The notes below the pieces were generated by a model. That model was not told the origin of the DNA. It saw only the letters and a program-made list of their open reading frames with translations, and did not search any database. From Sphingomonas sp. (lineage in GTDB: Bacteria; Pseudomonadota; Alphaproteobacteria; Sphingomonadales; Sphingomonadaceae), in assembly GCA_025981625.1 (NCBI GenBank), contig JAICXF010000002.1:5040-69039 (forward strand): a DNA stretch of 64,000 nt, read 5' to 3'. Shown here in pieces: positions 1 through 8,705 of this stretch; position 1 is the stretch's first letter, and every line of letters starts with the position of its first letter. Position numbers and translations under genes: made by a program.

Positions 1-1137
1 TCGCGGGCCGGCCTCGACTTCGCCGCGCTGCGCTTCGGCGCAATCTATTTGGACCAGGGGAATGCGTCGCGATTGCGCGCCCTTATCCGCTTCAGCGGCT
101 TCGCCGTCTTTGGGCTTTCCGTGATCATGGGGATGGCTGTCTACGCGCTCACGGCGGCAGGCCTAACGAGGGCTGCCCCCGCGCTGGCGCCGGGAATGGC
201 GCTGGTCATCCTGCCGGTTGCAATGCTTGGACTGGTCGCCGCCTTCCTGCGCAACGCGCGTCGCATCGTCGCATCGCAGTTCTACGAACAGATCCTCCGG
301 CCGGGGCTGCTCATCCTTGGCCTGGGCGCGGCGCTGGTGGCCGGCGTTCGGCTGTCACCGGCCAACGCGATGATCCTCACCGGCGCAAGTGCCATCGGGG
401 CGATGGTTTTCGGATGCGTCCACGCGATTCGAGCGACAGGCGCGGGCGGCGGCAGGGGCGATTACGCGCCGTGGCGCGAGTGGGTGGCGCTCAGCATGCC
501 CATGTTCCTGACAGCGATCGTCCAGGAAATACTCAATCAGCTCGACATCATCATGTTGGGCTATCTGGATCGACCCGAGGCCGCCGGCCTCTATTCGGCG
601 GCGTGGCGGCTTGCGTCGCTGGTGACGTTCGGGCTCGTGGCGCTTGGAACAGTCAACGGGCCGCTCATCGCCGCCGCTCATGCCAGGGGCGATTCCGGGG
701 AGCTCGCGCGCATCGCGCGGACATCCGCGCGGCTGGGCTTCGCGACCAGCCTCCTGCTGACCGCCGTGCTGGTCGTGTTCGGGAGGACGGTGCTTCAGCT
801 GTTCGGAGCGGACTTCGCCCGCGCCTATCCGGCGATGCTGGTCCTGCTCGTCGGCGGGTTGACGAACGCATTCACGGGCGCGGTCGCCTACCTGCTAACG
901 ATGACCGGCCGGCAAGTGCAGGCGCTCGGCATCTTCATGGTCGCGCTTGCGGTGAGCTTCTCGCTCAACTTCTTGCTGATCCCCCGCCTGTCGATCGTCG
1001 GCGCCGCGATCGCATCATCGGGAGCGACGATGACCTGGAACATCGCCATGCTGCTGCTGGTGCGGCGGCGCCTTGGCATCGACGCATCGGCGCTTGCTCG
1101 GCCGCCCTCGCCGGGCACGCCACTTGCCGGGCGCTAG
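1..1137 (+). CDS. Polysaccharide (Wzx/MATE-type) flippase, 5' truncated by window edge
   Basis: The reading frame is open from base 1, so the N-terminus lies outside the window; the TTG at 49 is not the real start. About 378 residues are visible, mostly hydrophobic helices (for example around the IVQEILNQLDIIMLGYL stretch and the final LLLVRRRLGI helix), which fits the C-terminal two thirds of an oligosaccharide flippase of the MOP superfamily. Such proteins move undecaprenyl-linked repeat units across the inner membrane. The asparagine synthase 21 bp downstream fits an envelope polysaccharide locus. Family is judged from helix pattern and context; substrate unknown. Confidence 0.75.
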   Translation, partial: SRAGLDFAALRFGAIYLDQGNASRLRALIRFSGFAVFGLSVIMGMAVYALTAAGLTRAAPALAPGMALVILPVAMLGLVAAFLRNARRIVASQFYEQILRPGLLILGLGAALVAGVRLSPANAMILTGASAIGAMVFGCVHAIRATGAGGGRGDYAPWREWVALSMPMFLTAIVQEILNQLDIIMLGYLDRPEAAGLYSAAWRLASLVTFGLVALGTVNGPLIAAAHARGDSGELARIARTSARLGFATSLLLTAVLVVFGRTVLQLFGADFARAYPAMLVLLVGGLTNAFTGAVAYLLTMTGRQVQALGIFMVALAVSFSLNFLLIPRLSIVGAAIASSGATMTWNIAMLLLVRRRLGIDASALARPPSPGTPLAGR

Positions 1138-1158
1138 AAGAAGGCCGAACCTGATCTC

Positions 1159-3153
1159 ATGTGCGGCATAGCGGGAGTCGTCGGCGATCCGAAGATCAGC
1201 GCTCGAGTCATCGGCCGCATGGCGCGGTCGCTCGCCCATCGCGGACCCGACGATGAAGGGGTGTGGCTGGATTCGGAAGCGGGCGTTGGTCTCGGTCACC
1301 GGCGCCTCGCGATCGTCGACTTGTCGGCGGCTGGCCACCAGCCGATGCATTCGCCGTCCGGACGCTTCGTCATCAGCTTCAACGGCGAGATCTATAATCA
1401 CCCCCAATTGCGCGCCGAACTGATCGCCGAAGGGTACGCGGTCGAGTGGCGCGGCCATTCGGACACCGAGACTTTGCTCGCCGGTTTCGACCGCTGGGGT
1501 ATCAAGGGGACGCTGCAGCGGGCGGCGGGCATGTTCGCGTTCGGCGTCTGGGATCGGCAGGAGCGCAGGCTGACGCTCGCCCGGGACCGGCTGGGCGAGA
1601 AGCCGCTGTATTACGGACGGGTCAACGGTTCCTCAGGCCCGTTCCTGTTCGCTTCCGAGCTCAAGGCAATGCGGGAACATCCCGGCTTCGATCCGGAAAT
1701 CGACCGCGAGGCGCTGGCGCTGATGTTGCGCTATCTCGCCGTGCCCGCGCCGCTTTCGATCTACCGCGGCATTTCAAAGCTGCGCGCGGGCTGCATGCTG
1801 ACACTCGCTTCGAGCGCCGCCGATCCGGTGATCGAGGAATATTGGTCCGGAGCTGAGGTCGCACGAAGTGGGGGCGCCGATCCGCTCCGCCTCCACGATC
1901 GGGCGACGGTTGACGGGCTGGAGCGGGTGCTCGAGCGCGCCGTTGGACGGCAGATGATGGCCGACGTCCCGCTCGGCGCGTTTCTCTCGGGCGGGGTGGA
2001 TTCCTCGGCTGTCGTCGCCCTGATGCAGAAGCAGTCGAGCCGTCCGGTCAAGACCTTCACCATCGGCTTCCACGAGGATGGCTATAACGAGGCGGTTCAC
2101 GCCAAGGCCGTCGCTCGGCACCTCGGCACCGATCATACCGAATTGTACGTCAATCCGGCGCAGGCGATGGACGTGATCCCGAAGCTCCCGGCGATGTATG
2201 ACGAGCCCTTCGCGGATTCGTCGCAGATCCCGACCTACCTGATTTCGGCCCTGGCGAGAGAGCAGGTGACCGTCGCGGTATCGGGCGACGGCGGCGACGA
2301 GCTCTTCGGGGGCTACAACCGCTACGTGCTGACCGCCGCGTTCTGGAAGAAGATCGCGCGGGTTCCTCTTCCGCTTCGGTCGGCAGCGGCGCGGGTCCTG
2401 AAGTCGGTGCCGGCGCCGGCGTGGGATCGGTTCGGTGCCGCTGCCGGCGGGCTGCTCCCGCGCTCGCTCCGTCTCGCTCGTCTGGGAGAGAAGGTCCACA
2501 AGGGTGCGCCGATGCTGCGGAGCGAGACGCTCGATCAGCTTTACGACGGGATGTTGTCGCAATGGCGCGATCCGACGCAAGTGGTGATCGGCGCCCCGAA
2601 ACAGACCTCGGCCCTGTCGCTCGACATTCCCGCGCTCGACGGCATCGGCGGGGTCGAGCGGATGATGGCGCATGACATGATGTCGTATCTCGCCGACGAC
2701 ATCCTGGTGAAAGTGGACCGGGCGGCGATGGCGGTGTCGCTCGAAACCCGGGGTCCTTTGCTCGACCCCGAGGTCGTCGAGTTCGCGTGGCGCCTGCCGC
2801 TCGACATGCGAATTCGGGGCGGAACGACGAAGTGGGCGCTTCGAGAGGTGCTTTACCGCCATGTTCCGCAAGCGCTGATCGAACGCCCCAAGATGGGCTT
2901 TGGCATTCCCCTCGACGGCTGGCTGCGCGGTCCCTTGCGCGACTGGGCCGAGGCGCTGCTCGACGAGCGCCGGCTGAAGTCCGAGGGCTATTTTCACCCG
3001 GAGCCGATCCGCGCGGCGTGGTCCGCGCATCTTCGCGGCGAGAGCAATCAGACGTTCAAGCTGTGGACGGTCCTGATGTTTCAGAGCTGGTTCGACGAGC
3101 AGCGTCAGGGCCTTGCGGGATCCGAAAATCGCGCGGCTGCCGTGCTTTGCTGA
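1159..3153 (+). CDS. asnB: Asparagine synthase (glutamine-hydrolysing)
   Basis: 664 residues. Starts MCGIAGVVG, so Cys2 is exposed after Met removal as the class II glutamine amidotransferase nucleophile. The glutaminase domain covers about residues 2-200 (RGPDDEG at 29-35, FNGEIYN at 74-80). The ATP-PPase motif SGGVDSS is at 277-283, and SGDGGDELFGGYNR lies further on in the synthetase domain. It converts aspartate, glutamine and ATP to asparagine and glutamate. Long AsnB homologues are frequent in exopolysaccharide clusters, where they may amidate a sugar acid; the flippase just upstream suggests that role, but a housekeeping role is equally possible. Confidence 0.92.
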   Translation: MCGIAGVVGDPKISARVIGRMARSLAHRGPDDEGVWLDSEAGVGLGHRRLAIVDLSAAGHQPMHSPSGRFVISFNGEIYNHPQLRAELIAEGYAVEWRGHSDTETLLAGFDRWGIKGTLQRAAGMFAFGVWDRQERRLTLARDRLGEKPLYYGRVNGSSGPFLFASELKAMREHPGFDPEIDREALALMLRYLAVPAPLSIYRGISKLRAGCMLTLASSAADPVIEEYWSGAEVARSGGADPLRLHDRATVDGLERVLERAVGRQMMADVPLGAFLSGGVDSSAVVALMQKQSSRPVKTFTIGFHEDGYNEAVHAKAVARHLGTDHTELYVNPAQAMDVIPKLPAMYDEPFADSSQIPTYLISALAREQVTVAVSGDGGDELFGGYNRYVLTAAFWKKIARVPLPLRSAAARVLKSVPAPAWDRFGAAAGGLLPRSLRLARLGEKVHKGAPMLRSETLDQLYDGMLSQWRDPTQVVIGAPKQTSALSLDIPALDGIGGVERMMAHDMMSYLADDILVKVDRAAMAVSLETRGPLLDPEVVEFAWRLPLDMRIRGGTTKWALREVLYRHVPQALIERPKMGFGIPLDGWLRGPLRDWAEALLDERRLKSEGYFHPEPIRAAWSAHLRGESNQTFKLWTVLMFQSWFDEQRQGLAGSENRAAAVLC

Positions 3154-3314
3154 ATGCTGCGCCGGGCGGGTTCGGAACTCGGCCCGGCGGAACTGCTGCA
3201 GCCTTGCAACAGCAGGCAAGATTTCATTATCAAAATGGTGGCATGAAACTCCACAATGGAATAGGAGTTTGGTCAACATGCGGGGCATTGTACCTGCTGT
3301 GCCGGAGGAAAGAG

Positions 3315-3707
3315 ATGGCGATCCACCAGGTTAAAGGCGTGATTGGCGCATTCGTTGCCGGTTCGTTGCTGTTCAGCTCTTCGGCCGCGATGGCCGCTTC
3401 CGCGCCCGCGCCGCAGGCGGATCCGTGGGCGGTCCTGACCGCCATGAGCGGCGGTGCGCCGGCCGCCGCGATGTGCGGCGCCGCAGCTGCCCAGGCCGCT
3501 GTGCCCGCAGCCGGCGGCTGTGTCCTTCCGGTGATGGATGCTCAGCCGGCGGTCGCCGCGGCTGTCCCGCCACCTCCGGTCCCGGTCGCCGTTGCCCCCG
3601 CGGGTACCGGTTTCAACCCATTGCTTCTGGGTCTTCTAGCGGTCGCCGCGGGAGTCGGGATTTATCTCGCGCTTCACAACAACAACCACGCGAACAGCCC
3701 GGCCTGA
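3315..3707 (+). CDS. Small exported protein with C-terminal membrane helix, unknown function
   Basis: 130 residues from the ATG preceded by GGAGGAA (3304-3310), a strong ribosome binding site that settles the start inside a longer open frame. Residues 1-28 form a signal peptide with the cleavage-like end AMAASA. The middle is Ala/Pro rich (two cysteines, CGAAAAQ and GGCVLP), followed by a hydrophobic segment LLLGLLAVAAGVGIYLAL near the C-terminus and a short Asn-rich tail. No family recognised. Followed 41 bp later by another small secreted protein, so the two may be co-transcribed. Confidence 0.6.
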   Translation: MAIHQVKGVIGAFVAGSLLFSSSAAMAASAPAPQADPWAVLTAMSGGAPAAAMCGAAAAQAAVPAAGGCVLPVMDAQPAVAAAVPPPPVPVAVAPAGTGFNPLLLGLLAVAAGVGIYLALHNNNHANSPA

Positions 3708-3748
3708 GGCTGCGCGCGATCGGTGTCACTCTGAAGGGAAGAGGCGTT

Positions 3749-4162
3749 ATGAACAAGCATCTCGTCGCCCGCGCCGCTGCGGCTTTGACCTTGGCTGCCG
3801 CTCTTCCGGGTGCTGCACTCGCGCAGGCCTGGACTCCCGGCTCCGAAGTTGTCGGTCAACCTGTCCAGGTGACCACCAACGGCATTACCGACACCGTGAC
3901 CTTGAGCCCCGGCGGGCAGGCGCAGATCGCCAGCCCCGGCGGAACGATCGTCAACGCGAGCTGGACGGCGGCGAACAATCAGCTCTGCCTCGTCAACGGC
4001 GCGGCCCAGGAATGCTGGCCGTACAGCGCACCCTTCCAGGCCGGCCAGCCGGTGACCGTGACGAGCTCGTGCAATGCCAGTTCGACGTGGCTCGCGGCCT
4101 CGACCAATGCGCCGCCGCCGCCTCCGCCGGCCGCCGGACAGAAGGGCGAGCGCGGCCGCTAG
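3749..4162 (+). CDS. Small secreted protein, unknown function
   Basis: 137 residues, ATG at 3749 with GGGAAGAGG just upstream. A signal peptide covers about residues 1-25 (ends ALAQA). The mature part repeats short beta-strand-like stretches (VTTNGITDTVTL, GGTIVNASW) with three cysteines (NQLCLVNG, AQECWPY, TSSCNAS), then a proline run and the basic tail GQKGERGR. This looks like a small periplasmic or surface beta protein; no named family recognised. Its TAG stop shares a CTAG with the stop of the convergent surE. Confidence 0.6.
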   Translation: MNKHLVARAAAALTLAAALPGAALAQAWTPGSEVVGQPVQVTTNGITDTVTLSPGGQAQIASPGGTIVNASWTAANNQLCLVNGAAQECWPYSAPFQAGQPVTVTSSCNASSTWLAASTNAPPPPPPAAGQKGERGR

Positions 4163-4935
4163 GCGGTTTGCTGCTCGAACTGCCCGCCGAGCGCCTCGAG
4201 CGAGGCGTGGTGGGTCAAATCGAGGTGTAACGGACTGACTGACACGCAACCGTCGGCGATCGCTTCGAGGTCGGTCGAATGCCCGGGCGTGTGGACCATC
4301 GGCCCGAGCCCAAACCAGTAATAATCATAGCCGCGCGGATCGGTGCGCTGGACGATCCGAAGCCGCCCGTAGTCGCGAAGGCCCTGGCGGCACACGCGGA
4401 TTCCCTTGACCTCTTCGGCCGGCAATGCCGGGAAGTTGACGTTGATCAGCGTTCCCGGTTCTCCGCCGAAGGCGAGCAGCGGTCCAAGCACGCGCTCCGC
4501 CCACGCTTCCGCCGCCGCGAACGGGACCGTGTCTCCCATGCCTTCACGCGAATAGGCCTGGCTGAGAGCGATCGAGCGCACGCCGGCGAGCGCGCCCTCC
4601 ATCGCTGCTGAAACGGTGCCCGAATAGGTGACGTCTTCCGCCAAGTTCGCGCCGCGATTGATTCCGGACAGGACGACGTCGGGCGGATCGTCCTTCATGA
4701 TGTGCGCCAGCGCGAGCATCACCGCGTCGGTCGGCGTCCCGGTGACCGAGAATCGACGCTCGTCGTGCCGCCGGAGCCGGACCGGGGTCGTCAGCGTCAG
4801 CGAATGTCCGGCGCCCGACTGCTCTTCGGCCGGGGCGACGATCCAGATGTCGTCGGTGAACCGGCGAGCGACCGTCTCGAGCAGCCTTAGTCCGCGTGCA
4901 TTTACGCCGTCGTCGTTGGTGAGGAGGATCCGCAT
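4159..4935 (-). CDS. surE: 5'/3'-nucleotidase SurE
   Basis: 258 residues from the internal start MRILLTNDDGVNARG, the canonical SurE N-terminus; a longer frame starting at 5001 adds 22 unrelated residues and is not preferred. Metal-binding residues D8 and D9, S40 (EEQSGAGHS) and N93 (SGINRGAN) are all present. SurE is a cytoplasmic metal-dependent phosphatase acting on nucleoside monophosphates and, in some bacteria, on polyphosphate, and is linked to stationary-phase survival. It is usually close to pcm, nlpD or rpoS, but no such neighbour is visible here. Confidence 0.95.
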   Translation of the reverse strand: MRILLTNDDGVNARGLRLLETVARRFTDDIWIVAPAEEQSGAGHSLTLTTPVRLRRHDERRFSVTGTPTDAVMLALAHIMKDDPPDVVLSGINRGANLAEDVTYSGTVSAAMEGALAGVRSIALSQAYSREGMGDTVPFAAAEAWAERVLGPLLAFGGEPGTLINVNFPALPAEEVKGIRVCRQGLRDYGRLRIVQRTDPRGYDYYWFGLGPMVHTPGHSTDLEAIADGCVSVSPLHLDLTHHASLEALGGQFEQQTA

Positions 4936-5046
4936 GGCGGGGCTATGCGGGACCGCCCCCAATGCTGCAACCGTGAACTCCGCAAATGGAAAATGCGCCA
5001 TATTCGCAACAGCTTGGCGATTTGTTCACTACGCTGTGGTCAGCGC

Positions 5047-5075
5047 TTGTTAACAGTCCTGCGGGTAAGTATAGC
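5047..5075 (+). promoter_or_regulatory. Putative sigma-70-type promoter of dksA
   Basis: TTGTTA (5047-5052), a 17-bp spacer and TATAGC (5070-5075) lie 150 bp upstream of the dksA start in the 293-bp divergent surE-dksA gap. The leader then contains a hairpin, CTTTACTGG (5096-5104) pairing with CCGGTAAAG (5112-5120) around a 7-nt loop. Assignment is by eye only. Confidence 0.35.
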
Positions 5076-5228
5076 GCGCGCTTGGGGATGACCGGCTTTA
5101 CTGGATAAGTCCCGGTAAAGTCAGTTGAAATCGCCTCCGGCTGAACCGGTGGCCCGGCGCAGCCAGAGGCGGCGTATGGGATGTCCACGTGGAAGTGTCA
5201 CGCGGGCAAGTGCGGGGAGGGCACAGCG

Positions 5229-5693
5229 ATGGCGACGGCATTAGTCGACCTTTACAGCAATAGTTTCGAACCGTTCGATCGAATTATCCTGGCCGAGGGC
5301 TATCGCCCGTCGGAGGCCGAGGAGTTTATGTGCGGCGAGCACCGCGCCTATTTTCTGCGCAAGCTCAAGGCGTGGAAGGAAGCGATCATCGAGGAGTCGC
5401 GCGCGACGATGGCGCAGCTCCAGGTCGACTCGCTGCGCGAGCCCGACCTTGCCGACCGCGCGTCGAGCGAGACCGACTGGTCGATCGAGCTTCGCACCCG
5501 CGACCGTCAGCGCAAGCTCATCAGCAAGATCGATTGCGCGATCCGCCGGCTTTACGAGGGCGAATATGGCTATTGCGAGGTGACGGGTGAGCCGATCTCG
5601 CTCGGTCGCCTCGAAGCACGGCCGATCGCGACGATGACCCTGGAAGCGCAGGAAAAGCACGAGCGGATCGAACGCGTTTCCCGCGACGACTGA
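5229..5693 (+). CDS. dksA: RNA polymerase-binding transcription factor DksA
   Basis: 154 residues, ATG chosen because GGGGAGG ends 8 bp upstream; an earlier in-frame ATG at 5181 lacks this. The coiled-coil tip acidic residues are visible in PDLADRA (D73, D76). The C-terminal globular domain reads YGYCEVTGEP then LEARPIATMTLEAQ, so of the four zinc-cysteine positions of E. coli DksA only C116 remains (T119, T137, A140 elsewhere). This Cys-poor form is common in alphaproteobacteria. DksA acts with ppGpp in the secondary channel of RNA polymerase for the stringent response. Confidence 0.93.
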   Translation: MATALVDLYSNSFEPFDRIILAEGYRPSEAEEFMCGEHRAYFLRKLKAWKEAIIEESRATMAQLQVDSLREPDLADRASSETDWSIELRTRDRQRKLISKIDCAIRRLYEGEYGYCEVTGEPISLGRLEARPIATMTLEAQEKHERIERVSRDD

Positions 5694-5706
5694 GCCGCGC
5701 ATGTTC

Positions 5707-5735
5707 CGTCATCCCGGCCCTGAGCCGGGATCCGG
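5707..5735. repeat. Short palindromic repeat between convergent genes
   Basis: CGTCATCCCGGCC followed by an inverted half: TCCCGGC (5712-5718) pairs with GCCGGGA (5724-5730). It matches the general type of dispersed CGTCATCCC palindromes seen elsewhere in the window. It lies between the ends of dksA and the convergent DUF3857 gene, so it could also end transcription on both strands. Confidence 0.6.
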
Positions 5736-5737
5736 CT

Positions 5738-7777
5738 TCACTTCATCGCGGCGGAGCACAGGCTCGGATTGGCGGCCCAGTCTGGCTCCTCGATGAAAGG
5801 CAGCGGTGGGTTGATTGTGTGAGCCGACGAGATCTCCGCAATCGTCGACATATGATTGTCGAAGGTGGATATCTGGGCGTTGGTCTTCGCGGCTTGGCTC
5901 GCCGGTATTTCGCGGGTTAGGCTGTGGCTGCTCTGTACCAGCCGCACGACATTATTCTGTAATCCCGCCCGACGAATATACGCGACGCCTTCGACTTGGC
6001 GGTTCATTGAATTCGGAGTGTAGCTCCAGCGGAAGCCTTTAGTCGGCGGCGGCAAATGGACCGTCGTCACGTTGCAGCGGTATCTGGGGAAAGTTACCGA
6101 CCATGCGGCGTTCTGGTCTTGATCTTTGGGTCGTTCCAGCTTGTCCGGCGCATAGAAGCCGCCGCCGATCAGGGTCAGGCTATGCCCGTCGGTGGTATCT
6201 CCGTCCCAATCCACTTTGCCTTTGCCCTTCAGCGTAAGGACGAGGTTCGCGTGCCGCTCATCGTAACGCCAGCCGACCTGGTCCGGATCGACGTCGCTCA
6301 TTGACTTGCGAAAATATGCTTTGACTGCGCGTTCGGCGTCGCCAGCGGAGGCCGAGGCGAGGGTGGTCTCGATCGAGAATCCCTCGTCGCCGTGGATCAC
6401 TTGCGTGACTTTCCAGCTGGCGTCCTTATCGAACCCGCCCGAGGCGTCGATATCGACTACGTCAATCGACTGGGGATACAATATGGGCGTTGCTGGCACA
6501 TTGACCAGATCGGACCCGCGAGCGCTCAACGGCAGGGCCCATTCGAAATCCGGCGGCGGGATCATGTCGAGATGGCGATCACCAATCCGAGTCCCGTCGA
6601 GCCAGACCTTTTTGCCTGCGAGCGTCGCCCGAACCAGCACGTGATCGAACAGCTCCGGATCAGGTAAACGCTCATCAGTACCGTCACCGCCCTTGCTATT
6701 CACTAGCACTGGTTCGGCCGTGATTCCGAGTTCCCGGAGGACAGCGAGCAACAGCGCGGTCTTCGCCTTGCAGTCGCCAAATCGCCGCTTCCAGGTCTCG
6801 TCTGCAGACGCTGGGATGTAATTGCCACCGTCAAGACCGACGAAGACATAGCGTATCTGATCTTGCACCAATCGCAGGGCGGCTTCGGTACGCGCTTCCG
6901 GATCGCTCGACCCGGCGGCTATCTTCGCTGCCTCGCCCCGGATTGGCGAATTCCGCTCCAACCGCGAGGCTCTGTCGAAAAGCGGCCACATCTGTTTCGA
7001 AAGAGCGGCCCATCCGGAATAATCGCTATATTCGACCAGCCGATGGATATTGTATCGCGAAGGTGCGCCCTCGACACTGGGGATGGTCGAGGGGTCGCGA
7101 AGCTCGACATCAAGCGATTTGAAACCATTCTCCACCTTCGGTTGCACTGGTGACAAATCCCGACTCGCTTGAGTGGTGATGGCGCTTCCCGCCGGCCACA
7201 ACAAACGATAGCGGAAAATGCCGGGCACACCGCTTCCCGGAATTTGCGCCACTCCAGCGCTGTGACCGCCAAAGGCCGGTTCCGCGCGCGCGATCGTGGC
7301 CGCGACTTCCAGCTCATCGCCGACGCGCAGGTCAGGGACCTGGAGGATCGCCGTCAAATTGCCGTCGAGCATGGATTGTTCGAGACCAGTCTCCCGCTCG
7401 ATGACCTTCGGCTTGGCCTCTTTCAGAACATCGATCACAGCACCGTCTCGGATTATGCGAACAAAGTGAAGTGTTGCCGTCCCGGCGCTTGGCGACCAGC
7501 CAAGGCCGATGTTTCCCATAGCGAGCGCCTCCGGCTTCAGAATCTTGACGCGGTAGGAGGTATAGATTTCTACCGTGCCGTTGTTGATCCTCTCCTGGGT
7601 GTCTTGATATGAAAAGCGTAGCAGGGCGTCGTTCGGCAGCTGGACAGTCGTATTGACTGGCGCCGAAGAGACCCATGCCGGGACCGGTCCAGACTGCACT
7701 TCCTTGGGTGAGTCGGCCCGGGCCGCACTTGTGACGAGGAACGCGGCGGTCACCAGCACGACGTGCTTGCTTTTCAA
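5738..7777 (-). CDS. DUF3857 / transglutaminase-like periplasmic protein
   Basis: 679 residues if translation begins at TTG 7777, giving the signal peptide MKSKHVVLVTAAFLVTSAARA with GGAAGG 7 bp upstream; an ATG at 7837 would add 20 non-hydrophobic residues in front. The N-terminal half is a DUF3857-type beta domain (VEIYTSYRVKILKPEAL, LRVGDELEV). A transglutaminase-like core follows, with RRFGDCKAKTALLLAVLREL supplying the Cys, LFDHVLVRATLAGKKVWLDGT the His region and later Asp. Function of the family is unknown; export to the periplasm is predicted. It is followed on the same strand after 121 bp by no gene, but a TonB-domain gene lies upstream. Confidence 0.8.
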   Translation of the reverse strand: MKSKHVVLVTAAFLVTSAARADSPKEVQSGPVPAWVSSAPVNTTVQLPNDALLRFSYQDTQERINNGTVEIYTSYRVKILKPEALAMGNIGLGWSPSAGTATLHFVRIIRDGAVIDVLKEAKPKVIERETGLEQSMLDGNLTAILQVPDLRVGDELEVAATIARAEPAFGGHSAGVAQIPGSGVPGIFRYRLLWPAGSAITTQASRDLSPVQPKVENGFKSLDVELRDPSTIPSVEGAPSRYNIHRLVEYSDYSGWAALSKQMWPLFDRASRLERNSPIRGEAAKIAAGSSDPEARTEAALRLVQDQIRYVFVGLDGGNYIPASADETWKRRFGDCKAKTALLLAVLRELGITAEPVLVNSKGGDGTDERLPDPELFDHVLVRATLAGKKVWLDGTRIGDRHLDMIPPPDFEWALPLSARGSDLVNVPATPILYPQSIDVVDIDASGGFDKDASWKVTQVIHGDEGFSIETTLASASAGDAERAVKAYFRKSMSDVDPDQVGWRYDERHANLVLTLKGKGKVDWDGDTTDGHSLTLIGGGFYAPDKLERPKDQDQNAAWSVTFPRYRCNVTTVHLPPPTKGFRWSYTPNSMNRQVEGVAYIRRAGLQNNVVRLVQSSHSLTREIPASQAAKTNAQISTFDNHMSTIAEISSAHTINPPLPFIEEPDWAANPSLCSAAMK

Positions 7778-7898
7778 TGCAAGACCTTCCCCCAACGCAT
7801 CACTTTCGACGGGCCGCATCCGACGCAGCGGCGTCAACGGTAACGATACTGTCGGACATCATGACTGTCCGCAAGTTCATTCGGGAAGGCGCCTGGGC

Positions 7899-8705
7899 TC
7901 ACTTGCAGGAGCGGAGCTCAGCCGCTGACTCGCCGCTTTTGCATACACCCTGATTCGGCGATCGTGAGAAGATGCCGAACAGTGATCGTTCAAGGCGCTG
8001 CTTGAGCGCGCTTCTTTTTTCCTCTTCTGTCAATGAGGACGCAGCGGCGAAAGCTGCGCAAGGGTTCGCATCGGAATTCGAGCCTTCGGAAGCGACCAAG
8101 GTGCAAGCTCGTTTGCCATCCTTTGTAACATAGAGGTCCACCGCCATGAAGGAGAGCCGCTGCCCCCAATCGGCCTCTCCCTGATAAGCTTGGCTGCCGT
8201 CGAAGGTGGCCGAAACGAGCAGGACCAGCTTCGTCATCTTCCCGCCAGCGCCCATGGAAGCGAGGTGGCTGAGCGCCACTTCGCAGGTCGGAGCGGCAAT
8301 CACTCCCTTTTGCATGATTGAGCACGTCGGCTGTTCCGACCCTTTGCTGTAGTCCAGGACGACGGCGAAGTAGCCGTTCGGTGGCGCGACAACTTGCAGG
8401 CGCCACACTGCGCTCGTGGAAAAAACGGAGGGCACGGCTTTTCCGTGGGACGACGCAGGCGTGAAGTGCCCTTTTGCAAGGACGATCCGGCAAGTTGCCT
8501 GATCGAGCAACTGCGACCCCGACGATTTTGCAATGCGACACGCTATCGGCTTTCCGGTCGAATCAACGTCGACCTGGAACCCGACATTACCCTCCGCGCC
8601 AGCCTTTCTGGCTTCCAGCGGATAGTCGTCTGGGGAGAACCAGGATGCGAGATCGATGGGTTTGGCCGGGCTCGAGGCGGCAGCGAGCAGTAGGGCGAGA
8701 AGCAT
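7899..8705 (-). CDS. Secreted protein with TonB C-terminal-like domain
   Basis: 268 residues from ATG 8705, which gives the signal peptide MLLALLLAAASSPA; a TTG at 8741 would lengthen it by 12 residues. Residues about 25-105 resemble the TonB C-terminal fold (DYPLEARKAGAEGNVGFQVD, TGKPIACRIAKSSGSQLLDQ), as found in single-domain energy-transducer-like proteins. The remainder is unassigned, with cysteine pairs (QPTCSIM, APTCEVA). No proline-rich periplasm-spanning linker is seen, so this is probably not a functional TonB. It is upstream of and co-directional with the DUF3857 gene. Confidence 0.65.
   Translation of the reverse strand: MLLALLLAAASSPAKPIDLASWFSPDDYPLEARKAGAEGNVGFQVDVDSTGKPIACRIAKSSGSQLLDQATCRIVLAKGHFTPASSHGKAVPSVFSTSAVWRLQVVAPPNGYFAVVLDYSKGSEQPTCSIMQKGVIAAPTCEVALSHLASMGAGGKMTKLVLLVSATFDGSQAYQGEADWGQRLSFMAVDLYVTKDGKRACTLVASEGSNSDANPCAAFAAASSLTEEEKRSALKQRLERSLFGIFSRSPNQGVCKSGESAAELRSCK

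Noticed and set aside
3213..3235. CTGCTG/CAGCAG inverted repeat after asnB considered as a terminator
   Set aside because: Only a 6-bp stem, no T run; too weak to call.
1774..3288. 504-codon open frame on the minus strand opposite asnB
   Set aside because: High G+C gives long antisense frames; the translation is rich in Arg/His/Gly, has no motif, and asnB with its motifs lies on the other strand.
4943..5188. 81-codon minus-strand frame upstream of surE
   Set aside because: Lies over the surE/dksA control region, contains the dksA promoter and leader hairpin, and shows no protein-like pattern.
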